Below, piece by piece: positions 1 through 8,700 of a DNA stretch of 64,000 nt. Numbering within the stretch: the stretch's first letter is position 1; each line of letters starts with the position of its first letter. Source of the stretch: Luteimonas wenzhouensis (GTDB lineage Bacteria; Pseudomonadota; Gammaproteobacteria; Xanthomonadales; Xanthomonadaceae); contig NZ_VOHE01000004.1 in the NCBI RefSeq assembly GCF_007859305.1, positions 273,232-337,231 of the forward strand. The letters run 5' to 3'. A program made the position numbers and the translations under genes. Below the pieces are notes generated by a model. The model did not search any database and was not told where the DNA came from. It saw only the letters and a list, made by a program, of their open reading frames with translations.

Positions 1-1
1 C

Positions 2-664
2 ACGTTCCCGCCGCGGCCTGGCCCGGGGTCGGGGCTGGGGCTGGCGGCGACCGGCGACGGCCCGCTGTTCCCCGGCCTGGGGAGCCTGGCACCGGGCGCA
101 CGCGCCGCGGCGCTACGGCTGTGGCGCGGCTGCGCGCCGTTCGCCCGCAACGTGGCCGGCGTGCACACGGTTGATCGACCGCGGCTGGAGGCGGTGCTGC
201 GCCTGCTCGCTGCGCAGCAGGCCGGACTGCGGGGCCTGGTGGACCGTTGCCCGGGCCGGTCGCTGCACCGCCGTCGCCAGATGTTCACGCGCATGCAGCG
301 GGCGTGGCTGTACCTGGCGGGCAACCTCGATCGCCCGGTACGCCTGGCGGAACTGGCCGAGCGCGGCAATGTGTCGATCTGGCACTTCACCAAGACTTTC
401 CACGCACTGTATGGCGAAGGCCCGCAGGCCGCGTCCTCGCGGATGCGCCTGGCCAAGGCGGCGCGGCTGCTGCGCAGTTCGCGGCTGTCGATCGGCGAGG
501 CCGGCGCGGCCTGCGGGTTCGAGAACAACTGCAGCTTTTCGCGTGCGTTCCGGGCGCATTTCGGCGTGCCGCCCTCGCTCTACCGCGCGCCGGCGGACGG
601 GGCGCCAGAAGCGGCAAACCAGACCGGCACGGATGGGCAAGCGGTGGCGTCGTTGCATCCGTAA
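2..664 (+). CDS. AraC-family transcriptional regulator (C-terminal part, 5' end outside window)
   Basis: The reading frame is open from the first bases of the window and stops with TAA at 662-664, so the true start lies upstream. The last ~110 residues form a typical AraC DNA-binding domain with two helix-turn-helix units. The first covers roughly the stretch with LAELAERGNVSIWHFTKTF; the second contains IGEAGAACGFENNCSFSRAF, followed by the usual FG-x-PPS-x-YR ending. The N-terminal sensing domain is mostly missing. The gene ends 49 bases before a TonB-dependent receptor on the same strand, so it may regulate that receptor; this is inference from position only. The ligand is unknown. Confidence 0.85.
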   Translation, partial: TFPPRPGPGSGLGLAATGDGPLFPGLGSLAPGARAAALRLWRGCAPFARNVAGVHTVDRPRLEAVLRLLAAQQAGLRGLVDRCPGRSLHRRRQMFTRMQRAWLYLAGNLDRPVRLAELAERGNVSIWHFTKTFHALYGEGPQAASSRMRLAKAARLLRSSRLSIGEAGAACGFENNCSFSRAFRAHFGVPPSLYRAPADGAPEAANQTGTDGQAVASLHP

Positions 665-713
665 CTTCACCGCTGCGCTTGACGCATCCTTAACGAATTC
701 CGGAGAACTTCGC

Positions 714-3341
714 ATGACTTCCCTGTTCCGATCGCGCGGACGCAGGCTCGCGGCGCTGCCGATCGCCATTGCCTGCGCCCTGCCATCGTTCCACGTCGCC
801 GCCCAGGACGAGGGCGCAACCGAGGGCCTTGTCCAGACCCTGGACCGCCTGCAGGTCACCGGATCGCGCATCCGCCGTGCCGACATCGAAGGCGCCGTGC
901 CGCTGACCGTGATCGACCGCGCCGCCATCGATGCCAGCGGCGACGTGTCGGTGGCCGAGGTGCTGCGCGATTCGACCTTCTCCTCGTTCGGCAACTTCCG
1001 CCCGCGCTCCGGCAGCTCGGCGCAGGCCACCGCCGACGTCGACCTGCGCGGCATCGGTTCCGACCGCACCCTGGTGCTGATCGACGGGCGCCGCGTCCCC
1101 TACGCGCCCTCCACCGGCGAGAGCGCCGACCTCAACACCATTCCGCTGGCGGCAGTGGAGCGGATCGAGATCCTCTCCGACGGCGCGTCCGCGCTCTACG
1201 GGTCGGACGCGATCGGCGGCGTGGTCAACATCATCCTGCGCAAGGATTTCGAAGGCGTGGAGGTGCGCTACGGGATCGGCAACCCGAAGGTGCGCGGCGG
1301 CGACACCGAGGAGGCCTCGCTGGTGTTCGGCACCTCGTCCGACCGCGGCAGCCTGCTGCTTGGCGCCGCGGCCAGCTCGCGCGACATGGTCTACACCCGC
1401 GACCAGATCAGCGGCCAGGCCCGCGGCGGCTCGTTCTACGGCAACAACTTCTACTTCGAGAGCGAGACCGAGCCGGGCGAGGAGGGCGAGTTCGGGGGAG
1501 CGCTGCCCGGCTACGCCTGCGACGACCCGAACTTCTGGCGCAACGGCGACAACTGCGTGTACGACTACACCGCGGTCGCGGCCGACGAAGCCTCGATCCG
1601 CAACCGTTCGCTGTTCGCCCGCGGCAGCTGGCAGATCAACGATGCCTGGTCGGTCCACGCCGCCGGCAGCTACAGCACGACCGGAAGCTTCGGCCGCTAC
1701 GCCCCCACGCCGGGCGTGCTGTACATCCCCGAGGGATCGCCGAACGACCCGGTGCCGGGCGACGGGCTGGGCGTGTTCGTCTACCACCGCTACGCGGCGG
1801 CCGGCAACCGCGACAACTTCGTCGACAACGCGGTCGCCGACCTCAACCTCGGGTTTTCCTGGCAGGCGAGCGACGCGCTCTACGTCGACTTCGGCATGCG
1901 CCGCAGCCAGGCGACCTTCAAGGAACTCGGGCGCGGCTACATCGTCACGCCGCTGGCCGAGCAGGCCGCCGCCGACGGCTCGTACAACCTGTTCGATCCG
2001 TTCGGCAACCCGGAGGACGTGATCGGCGGCTTCACCGCCACCACCTCCCGCGACGGCTGGTTCGACATCGACGAGCTGTACGCCAACGCCACCCTCGACC
2101 TGTTCGACATGGGCGGCGGCGTGTCGGTGCTGGCCTTTGGCGCCGAGTACCGGAAGGAGGACTACGCCGACATCTACGATTCGCTGTCGGAGGCTGGCGT
2201 GGTGGCCGGGTCGGCCGGGAACTCGGCCGCGGGCGCGCGCGAGATCCACGCCGCGTACGCCGAATGGCTGTTCCCGATCGCGCGCAGCTTCGACGTCACC
2301 CTGGCCGCGCGCTACGACCGCTACAGCGACTACGGCAGCGACGTCTCCCCGAAGGTCTCGCTGCGCTGGCAGCCGCTGGGCAACCTGACCCTGCGCGCCT
2401 CCGCCGGCAAGGGCTTCCGTGCCCCGGCGCTGCCCGACGTGCACGGCAAGCGCGCGTTCTCCGCCGAGCACCTCTCCGACTACCGCACCTGCGTGGTGAT
2501 GGGCTACAGCCCGGAAGAGTGCGGCGGCGATTCCAACGGCGACAACATCGCCGACCGCCCGCAGGACAGCAACGTCAGGTACCAGGTCGACACCTGGCGG
2601 AGCGGCAACCCGTCGCTGGAGTCCGAGAACTCGCGCCAGTTCAGCCTCGGCCTGGCCTGGGACGCCACCGACTGGCTCAACCTGACCCTGGACTACTACT
2701 CGATCGAGATCGACGACCGGATCCGCCTGATCGAGTACCAGGAACTGGTCAATTTCGACAACGCGGGGATCCCGCTGCCGGCGGGGACCTCGGTGCTGCG
2801 GCGTTCGAACGGTTCGATCAGCGAGGTGAGCACCGCCTACGCCAACGAGGGCGACCTGGAGACCAGCGGCATCGACCTCAATCTGCGCACCCGCTTCGGC
2901 TTCGATCGCGCCGGGCGCCTGGAGAACTGGCTGCAGGTGACCAGGACGCTCGACTACACGCTCACCGATGGCGAGGTGGTCAAGGACCGGCTGGGCTGGA
3001 TCTCGCTGCCGGACCTGCGCGCGACCCTGCGCAACAGCTGGACCCTGGGGGCGCTGACCGCCAACTGGAACATCAACTACATCGACTCCCAGCAGAACCC
3101 GGAGACCACCCCGTCGTTCGGCTTCGTCGGCGGTGGGGCCGGCTCGCGCCTGGGCAGCTACACCACCCACGACCTGTCGCTGACCTGGCGCACGCCGTGG
3201 GAGGGCAGCTTCACCCTCGGCGTGAACAACGCCGGGGACCGCTACCCCGAGCTGCTGGAGGTCCGCGGCCGCCCCTGGAACTTCGAGCTGTACGACGCCT
3301 ACGGCCGCACGGCCTACGTCCGTTTCGCGCAGAAGTTCTGA
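714..3341 (+). CDS. TonB-dependent outer-membrane receptor
   Basis: An 875-residue protein in the usual size range for TonB-dependent receptors. I chose ATG 714 because it has a Shine-Dalgarno (GGAG at 702-705) and is followed by a signal peptide (basic MTSLFRSRGRRL, hydrophobic core, cleavage near HVAAQ). Next come a TonB-box-like segment (LDRLQVTGSRI) and a plug domain with DLRGIGSDRTLVLIDGRR and a YGSDAIGGVVNII segment. A long beta-barrel follows, ending in the outer-membrane-type C terminus AYVRFAQKF. The family imports siderophores, oligosaccharides or peptides using proton-motive force relayed by TonB-ExbBD. The substrate cannot be read from sequence. Family members with this plug are very common in Xanthomonadaceae. 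A strong hairpin follows the stop, so it is probably transcribed alone or with the upstream AraC gene. Confidence 0.93.
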   Translation: MTSLFRSRGRRLAALPIAIACALPSFHVAAQDEGATEGLVQTLDRLQVTGSRIRRADIEGAVPLTVIDRAAIDASGDVSVAEVLRDSTFSSFGNFRPRSGSSAQATADVDLRGIGSDRTLVLIDGRRVPYAPSTGESADLNTIPLAAVERIEILSDGASALYGSDAIGGVVNIILRKDFEGVEVRYGIGNPKVRGGDTEEASLVFGTSSDRGSLLLGAAASSRDMVYTRDQISGQARGGSFYGNNFYFESETEPGEEGEFGGALPGYACDDPNFWRNGDNCVYDYTAVAADEASIRNRSLFARGSWQINDAWSVHAAGSYSTTGSFGRYAPTPGVLYIPEGSPNDPVPGDGLGVFVYHRYAAAGNRDNFVDNAVADLNLGFSWQASDALYVDFGMRRSQATFKELGRGYIVTPLAEQAAADGSYNLFDPFGNPEDVIGGFTATTSRDGWFDIDELYANATLDLFDMGGGVSVLAFGAEYRKEDYADIYDSLSEAGVVAGSAGNSAAGAREIHAAYAEWLFPIARSFDVTLAARYDRYSDYGSDVSPKVSLRWQPLGNLTLRASAGKGFRAPALPDVHGKRAFSAEHLSDYRTCVVMGYSPEECGGDSNGDNIADRPQDSNVRYQVDTWRSGNPSLESENSRQFSLGLAWDATDWLNLTLDYYSIEIDDRIRLIEYQELVNFDNAGIPLPAGTSVLRRSNGSISEVSTAYANEGDLETSGIDLNLRTRFGFDRAGRLENWLQVTRTLDYTLTDGEVVKDRLGWISLPDLRATLRNSWTLGALTANWNINYIDSQQNPETTPSFGFVGGGAGSRLGSYTTHDLSLTWRTPWEGSFTLGVNNAGDRYPELLEVRGRPWNFELYDAYGRTAYVRFAQKF

Positions 3342-3362
3342 CCACGGCCCCCGAGGCCCTGG

Positions 3363-3390
3363 AAGCGCCCCCGGATCCCGGGGGGCGCTT
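3363..3390 (+). terminator. Hairpin terminator after the TonB receptor
   Basis: A perfect inverted repeat: AAGCGCCCCC (3363-3372) pairs with GGGGGCGCTT (3381-3390) around an 8-base loop, 22 bases after the receptor stop codon. Only a short T run follows, as is common in high-GC genomes. Confidence 0.75.
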
Positions 3391-3606
3391 GCCATGTGGC
3401 GGCAGCGGGGGCGCCGGTTGCGCCCCGGAGCCGCCGGCACCGCCGGGGCCCCCATCATTGGCGCGGGACCGGTGTGGGTCACGGGCCCTTGATGGAGCGC
3501 AATGCAGGATGGGGCTCGCCCGGTGCGGCGGGCGCCCGAATCTGCTATCATATTTGAGCTCAATCAGTAGAAAACAGCCTCGTTGTCCCGAATACGCAAC
3601 GTTTCG

Positions 3607-3634
3607 GGAACTTCCCCCCGGTTTAGCAGTCAAA
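3607..3634 (+). promoter_or_regulatory. Sigma-E-type promoter of rpoH
   Basis: GGAACTT (3607-3613) is the canonical -35 element of sigma-E/RpoE. It is followed after 15 bases by GTCAAA (3629-3634), which fits the GTCnnA -10 element. Transcription would start near 3640, about 20 bases before the rpoH start codon. In E. coli one rpoH promoter (P3) is also sigma-E dependent and has the same element spacing. No sigma-70 promoter is obvious nearby; a TATCAT at 3546-3551 lacks a -35 partner. The rest of 3391-3606 shows no gene. Confidence 0.6.
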
Positions 3635-3650
3635 GAGGCCGACTGCTAAA
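3622..3650. promoter_or_regulatory. CIRCE-like HrcA operator in the rpoH leader
   Basis: TTTAGCAGTC (3622-3631), 9 spacer bases, then GACTGCTAAA (3641-3650): a perfect 10-bp inverted repeat. The CIRCE consensus bound by the HrcA repressor is TTAGCACTC-N9-GAGTGCTAA. The site here has the same arm length and spacing, with one changed base per arm made in a mirror-symmetric, pairing-preserving way. It covers the -10 and expected start of the sigma-E-type promoter and ends 9 bases before ATG 3660. In RNA the repeat could also fold into a 10-bp stem next to the ribosome-binding region, so an RNA-thermometer role is an alternative. HrcA binding is inferred, not shown. Confidence 0.65.
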
Positions 3651-3659
3651 CTCAACCCG

Positions 3660-4550
3660 ATGAAGACGCCCATGACCCAAGCGCTCGTTGCCAACAACCT
3701 GCCGGTGCCCGCCTTCACCGGGCTGGAGCCACTGGGTTCGCTGGAGGCCTATATCAGTGCCGTCCACCAGATCCCGGTGCTGTCGGCCGAGGAGGAGCAG
3801 GCGCTGGCCCGCCGCTACCGCGACGAGGAAGACCTCGACGCCGCCCGCGAGCTGGTGCATTCGCACCTGCGCTTCGTGGTGCACGTGGCCCGCGGCTACA
3901 GCGGCTACGGCCTGCAGCTGGGCGACCTGATCCAGGAAGGCAACATCGGCCTGATGAAGGCGGTCAAGCGTTTCGACCCCGACATGGGCGTGCGCCTGGT
4001 GAGCTTCGCGGTGCACTGGATTCGCGCCGAGATGCACGAATTCATCCTCAGGAACTGGCGCATCGTCAAGGTCGCCACGACCAAGGCCCAGCGCAAGCTG
4101 TTCTTCAACCTGCGCAAGAGCAAGACCCGCCTGGGCTGGCTGAACGCCGACGAGGTCAGCGCGGTGGCCAAGGACCTCAACGTCTCCGAGCGCGAGGTGC
4201 TGGAGATGGAATCGCGCCTGTCCGGCCGCGACATCGCGTTCGACGCCCCGGCCGACGAGGATGACGACCGCGCGCCGCCGGCGCCCGCCGCGTACCTGAT
4301 CGCGCACGAGGAGGATCCGGCCCAGGCCTACGAGCGCATGGACAGCGCCGACAACCGCCTCGAACTGCTGCGCGAGGGGCTGGCCAGCCTGGACGCGCGG
4401 TCGCGCGACATCATCCAGCGCCGCTGGCTCGACCCCGACAACAAGGTGACGCTGCAGGAGCTGGCCGACGAGTACGGCGTCTCCGCCGAGCGCATCCGCC
4501 AGGTCGAGGCCAACGCGCTGAAGAAGATGAAGGCCCTGTTCGCGGCCTGA
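3660..4550 (+). CDS. rpoH: RNA polymerase sigma factor RpoH (sigma-32, heat shock)
   Basis: A 296-residue sigma-70-family protein of the length expected for sigma-32. Region 2 contains [20 protein letters not shown] and [13 protein letters not shown]. The RpoH-specific box [12 protein letters not shown] is present, and region 4 ends with [20 protein letters not shown]. It directs RNA polymerase to heat-shock genes (chaperones, proteases). ATG 3660 is the longest plausible start; ATG 3672 (MTQALVANN) is a real alternative, and neither has a clear Shine-Dalgarno. The leader carries a sigma-E-type promoter overlapped by a CIRCE-like operator. Strong hairpins lie on both sides of the unit, so rpoH is probably monocistronic. 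Confidence 0.96.
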   Translation: MKTPMTQALVANNLPVPAFTGLEPLGSLEAYISAVHQIPVLSAEEEQALARRYRDEEDLDAARELVHSHLRFVVHVARGYSGYGLQLGDLIQEGNIGLMKAVKRFDPDMGVRLVSFAVHWIRAEMHEFILRNWRIVKVATTKAQRKLFFNLRKSKTRLGWLNADEVSAVAKDLNVSEREVLEMESRLSGRDIAFDAPADEDDDRAPPAPAAYLIAHEEDPAQAYERMDSADNRLELLREGLASLDARSRDIIQRRWLDPDNKVTLQELADEYGVSAERIRQVEANALKKMKALFAA

Positions 4551-4574
4551 GCCGGCCGATCCATTCGCTTGTTC

Positions 4575-4601
4575 GCAGGGCCCCGTGAAGGGGCCCTGCT
4601 T
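4575..4601 (+). terminator. Rho-independent terminator of rpoH
   Basis: GCAGGGCCCC (4575-4584) and GGGGCCCTGC (4590-4599) form a perfect 10-bp stem with a GTGAA loop, 24 bases after the rpoH stop, followed by TT. Confidence 0.85.
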
Positions 4602-4626
4602 GCGTCTGCGCCCGGGGCGCGCTGGC

Positions 4627-5562
4627 CTAGCGGTGGCGTGCCTCGCCCGGGGTGTGGCCGAACCGGTGCCGGAAGCAGCGGTTGAAGTAGGAGATGTCGC
4701 TGAACCCGACGGCGAGGGCGATGTCGCTGATCTTCCGGCCGGCATTGCGCGGATCGGCCAGCGCGCGCCGGGCCGCCTCCAGGCGCTGGCCGAGCAGGTG
4801 GCTCGAGAAGGTCGCATCGTCCGCGGCGAACAGCCGCTGGATGTAGCGCACGGACAGGCCGAGCTGGCGCGAGGCGTCCTGGATGGACAGGCTGGGGGTG
4901 CAGGCGTTCGCCGCGATGAAGCGCTTGATCCGGGCCATGTGCGCGGCCGAGGTGCTGCGGGCGTACGCGCGCGGATCGCCGTGCCGGTCGAGCAGCAGGC
5001 CCATCAGGTCGCGGACGTGCCCGGCCAGCACTTCGGACCGCGCATCGTCACCGGGCCCCTCGCCGGCCCCGTCGTCGAGCAGGATGTCCACGTAGGAGAC
5101 CAGCAGCCGCAGGAGCGGGTTGCGCGGGGAGAGCCTCAGCCGCGCACCCGGATCGAGCCTGCAGGTGGCCGGCAGCAGCGCGCGGTCCACCAGGAGGCAG
5201 CGGAAGCGGGCGGTGCCCCGGGACTCCAGGATCGAAGCGTCGCCGGTGGTCAGGACCGTGGCCTCGCCCGGGTCGAGCGCGACCTGGTGGCCCGCCTGGG
5301 AGGCGGCGATGCTCCCCGTGCAGGTGACCAGCCCGATGTAGTCGCTGCCATCGGCCGCCGATGCGGCCGTGCGCACGACGCGCAGCGGGGACGTGAGGGT
5401 CGTCAGGACCCGCACCCCGGGCAGGGTGCGCACGTCGACGTCGGCGGCGAAGGGGGCCTCGGTCATCGGCACCGCGTCCGCGCCGAACACGCGGCGACCC
5501 CAGTAGTCGCGCCACGCCGGGATGCGCTCGTGCTCGGGCAGGTCGGCAGTGGAGAATCGCAT
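4627..5562 (-). CDS. AraC/XylS-family transcriptional regulator
   Basis: A 311-residue protein starting at ATG 5562, chosen because GAGGAGA lies just upstream and the sequence matches the family from MRFSTADLPEHERI onward. The N-terminal ~190 residues resemble the AraC-binding-like domain of feaR/NahR-type activators (substrate sensing, precise ligand unknown). The C-terminal ~100 residues form the two-HTH DNA-binding domain, including LSIQDASRQLGLSVRYIQRL and ISDIALAVGFSDISYFNRCF, ending in HRFGHTPGEARHR. It lies 181 bases downstream of the large autotransporter gene on the same strand, so it could be co-transcribed with it or regulate it. That link rests only on position. Confidence 0.9.
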   Translation of the reverse strand: MRFSTADLPEHERIPAWRDYWGRRVFGADAVPMTEAPFAADVDVRTLPGVRVLTTLTSPLRVVRTAASAADGSDYIGLVTCTGSIAASQAGHQVALDPGEATVLTTGDASILESRGTARFRCLLVDRALLPATCRLDPGARLRLSPRNPLLRLLVSYVDILLDDGAGEGPGDDARSEVLAGHVRDLMGLLLDRHGDPRAYARSTSAAHMARIKRFIAANACTPSLSIQDASRQLGLSVRYIQRLFAADDATFSSHLLGQRLEAARRALADPRNAGRKISDIALAVGFSDISYFNRCFRHRFGHTPGEARHR

Positions 5563-5743
5563 CGACGTCTCCTCGCGGGTGCCCGGCCCGGTGGCGAAGA
5601 GACCTGCTTCCGCCGCCCCCGGGCAGGCGCTACCGCGCTGCGGTGCGGGCGGTGAAGGAGGGCGGGCCGTCGCCCCGGCCCGGATTCTAGGGCGGGAACC
5701 CGGCACCCTCAACGACGCCCGGCGGGGCCGGCGGCGGCCGGGG

Positions 5744-8700
5744 TCAGAACCGGACATCGACGGCGAGCGTCGCCATGTGGCTGGCCTGGTCGCGCGAGAA
5801 CAGGCCGTCGTAGCGGGCGCGGATGTCCACGGCGCGGGAGACGGTCCACGCGGCGCCGGCGCCGATGCGAAGCCGGTTCTCGTCGGTGCGGGGCCCGCGG
5901 ATCTCGTACCCGGTGCCGCCCCCGAAGCTGTTCATGGTGACCTGCATGGTGTCGCCCATGGCGTACTCCCAGGTCGCCCGGCCGTCCAGCGCCAGCACCC
6001 CGCGCGCGGTCGGGACCGTGCGCGCCAGCGCCAGGCCCACGCCGGCGTCGAAGCGGCTCCAGTGGTCCGGCCCGGCGGACAGGTCGAAGTCGCCGGCGCC
6101 CTGCTCGGAGAAGCGTCCGTGCCGGGCCCGGCCGGCCTCCACCATCAGCAGCGGGGCCAGCGTGCCGCCACCGGCAAGTTCGAAGGCGTAGGAGGCTTCG
6201 ATGGACGCCGCCAGGCCGTGCACCCGGCTGTCGGCCCTGGTGCTCGCGTCGATCGCGCCGAAGCCGATCCCGCGCCGGGTCGCGGTACGCGTGGCGCCGT
6301 ACGAGAGCGAGCCCGCGACCCGGCCCTGTCCGAGGCTCCAGGCACCGTAGGCGCCGAGGTGGGTCCCGTATCCGTCGTGGTGCGAGCGGCGGTCCGGGAT
6401 CGAGCCCTTGCTGCGGACGTGGCCGGCGCCGAGCCCGGCGACCAGGTCGCCGCGGCCGAGCTCGAGCGTCCGCTCGACGCCGCCGGCCAGGCCCACGCCC
6501 CACCATCTGGTGCGCGCCGCGTTGCCGTCGCCGTCGATGTCGCCATGGGTGCCCAGCGGCGCCACCCAGGCCCGGCGGGCCTGGCGGCCGCCATTGTCGT
6601 CGGCGCGCAGCTCGATGGTGGCGCCGCCCGCGCCGCGCTGGCGCAGGATGCGGTTGAACGCGGCCCCCGCGTGGTCGACGACGTGCCGGGCGGAGGCGTG
6701 GACTTCGCCGGACATGGCGTCGAACGCGGCCGGGGCCGCCGCACCGCCCAGCGCAAGCACGGCGTCGTGGGCCGGATGGCCTGGGCCGAGATCCTCGACC
6801 GCGTTGGCGGTGGAGCACTGGTTGAAGGTGAAGCCGCCCAGGCAGAAGGACGCCACCTGCCGGCTGGTCAGGTAGTAGTGGCGTCCATCCGTGCTGCCGG
6901 TGAAGTCGAGGAAGGCGAAGTCGTCGACGATGGTGGGCGGCGCCTCCACCACCAGGCCGCCGGCCGCGCCGGTCCGGATGATCGTGTAGGTGGTCCCCGG
7001 GGCGTAGGTGCGGCCGTCGTCGCGGCCGTTCTCGGGCGTGACGAGGAAGGTGACCCCACCCTGGATGGTGCCGGCGTCGGCCACGACCAGATCGTTGTGG
7101 ACGCCGGCGGTGTTGCCGCCGTCATTGATCTCCACCACGTAGGTCGCGCCGCTGGCCAGGGTCAGGTCGCCCTCCGCCGCGGCCGGACGCACTGCGAGCG
7201 CGACCGCGCCGGTGGGCTCGAAGGAGGGCGCGCTGGCGCGGACGGTGAGGGTGCCGATCGATGCCCCGGGCTCGAGCCGGCCTCCCACGCGCAGGCTTCC
7301 GGTTTCGCCGCTGCCCGAGAGGACAGTGCCCGCCGAAGTGGTGATGGAACCGGCGAGCGTCCCCTCCAGCCGCAGCCCGCCTTCGGCCAGCGACAGGCGG
7401 CCGCTGAAGCCGGTGCCGTCGCCGGTGTAGTGCAGCTGGCCCGCGCCGTGCTTGGCCACTTCCCCGGCCCCGGAGAGCCGGCCCGACAGCGACACCGTGC
7501 CGTCCTCGGCCCGAAGCACGTTGCCCGAGCCCTGGAAGGTGAAAGCGCGATCGCTCGAGAGCGCCGACGCGAAGGCGAGCGTCGCCCCGTCCGCGCCGCC
7601 GCGCAGGGTCACGCCACCGCCGGCCGCGCCGAGCGCCGCGTCGGACCAGATCCGCAGCGTGCCCGCCTCGATCCGGGTGCCGCCGGTGTAGCGGTTGGCG
7701 CCGCGCAGCGCGAGCGTGCCCAGGTCGGTCTTGACCAGGCCGTCGACACCGTCGATGGCCGATGTGATCGTGGCGGTCATGCCGGCGCCCGCGGCAGTGC
7801 CGTCGCCCACGCGCACCACCGGTGCCTGTTCGAGCCGTATCCCGTCGCCGACGACCGAATAGCCGTCGACCGCGAACTGCATCCCCGCCGACAGCACGAT
7901 GGCGCCCTCGCCGTCGTCCACCGTCACCTCGCCCGGGGTCCCGGCGAAGACCAGGCGCGCTTCCGGGTCGAACGGCCCGTTGGCGGTCGCGTCGGCGCTG
8001 GTCCAGTTGCCGCCGGTAGCGGTCCATTCCCCGCTGCCGCCGTCGACGACGGCGTTGCCGGACGTGTCGGTGCCGTCCCAGAAGAAGTACGAAGCGGGGG
8101 GCGCGGCCGGCGTCCCGACCAGCAGGTTGACCTGTTGGGCGATGGCGGTCTGCACGGCGAGGTTGCCGGCGTCGAAGCCCGGTGGCGCGATGCCGATCTC
8201 CAGGCCCCGGTCGGTCAGGGTGCCGCCATACTCGAGCAGGCGGTAGAGGCCGGGGCCAAACCCCCCGGCGTCGAGGACGTGCAGGGTGCCGTCCAGGATG
8301 AGGTCGTTGGCGACGCGGACCAGGTCGCTGTCGATCCCCGGCGTGCCGTCCGCTGCGCCGAGTTCGAACTCGAGCGTCGCGCCGGCATCGAGCGCGAGGT
8401 CGCCGCCGATGGTCATCAGGCCAGCCGAGGCGCCCGGGGCGAGGGTGCCGTCCAGGACGGTGACGCTGCCGCCGAACTCGCCGCCCGACAGGCGTGCCCC
8501 GCCGTGCACCTCGACCTCGCCGCCCAGTGCCTGGGCCACGTGCAGGGCGCCGCCCGCCAGCACGGTGGAGCCGCCGAAGCCGCTGCCGTCGCCGGCCAGC
8601 GTGGTGTTGCCGGCCAGGTGGTGGATGACGCCGTTGCCCGCCGGGCCCGAGAGGGCGGCGTCGATCCGGTGCTCCCCCGCATGGTTGACGACGAGGGTGC

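Noticed and set aside
171-713. In-frame upstream extension of the TonB receptor
   Set aside because: It overlaps the AraC domain in another frame, and the signal peptide and Shine-Dalgarno support ATG 714.
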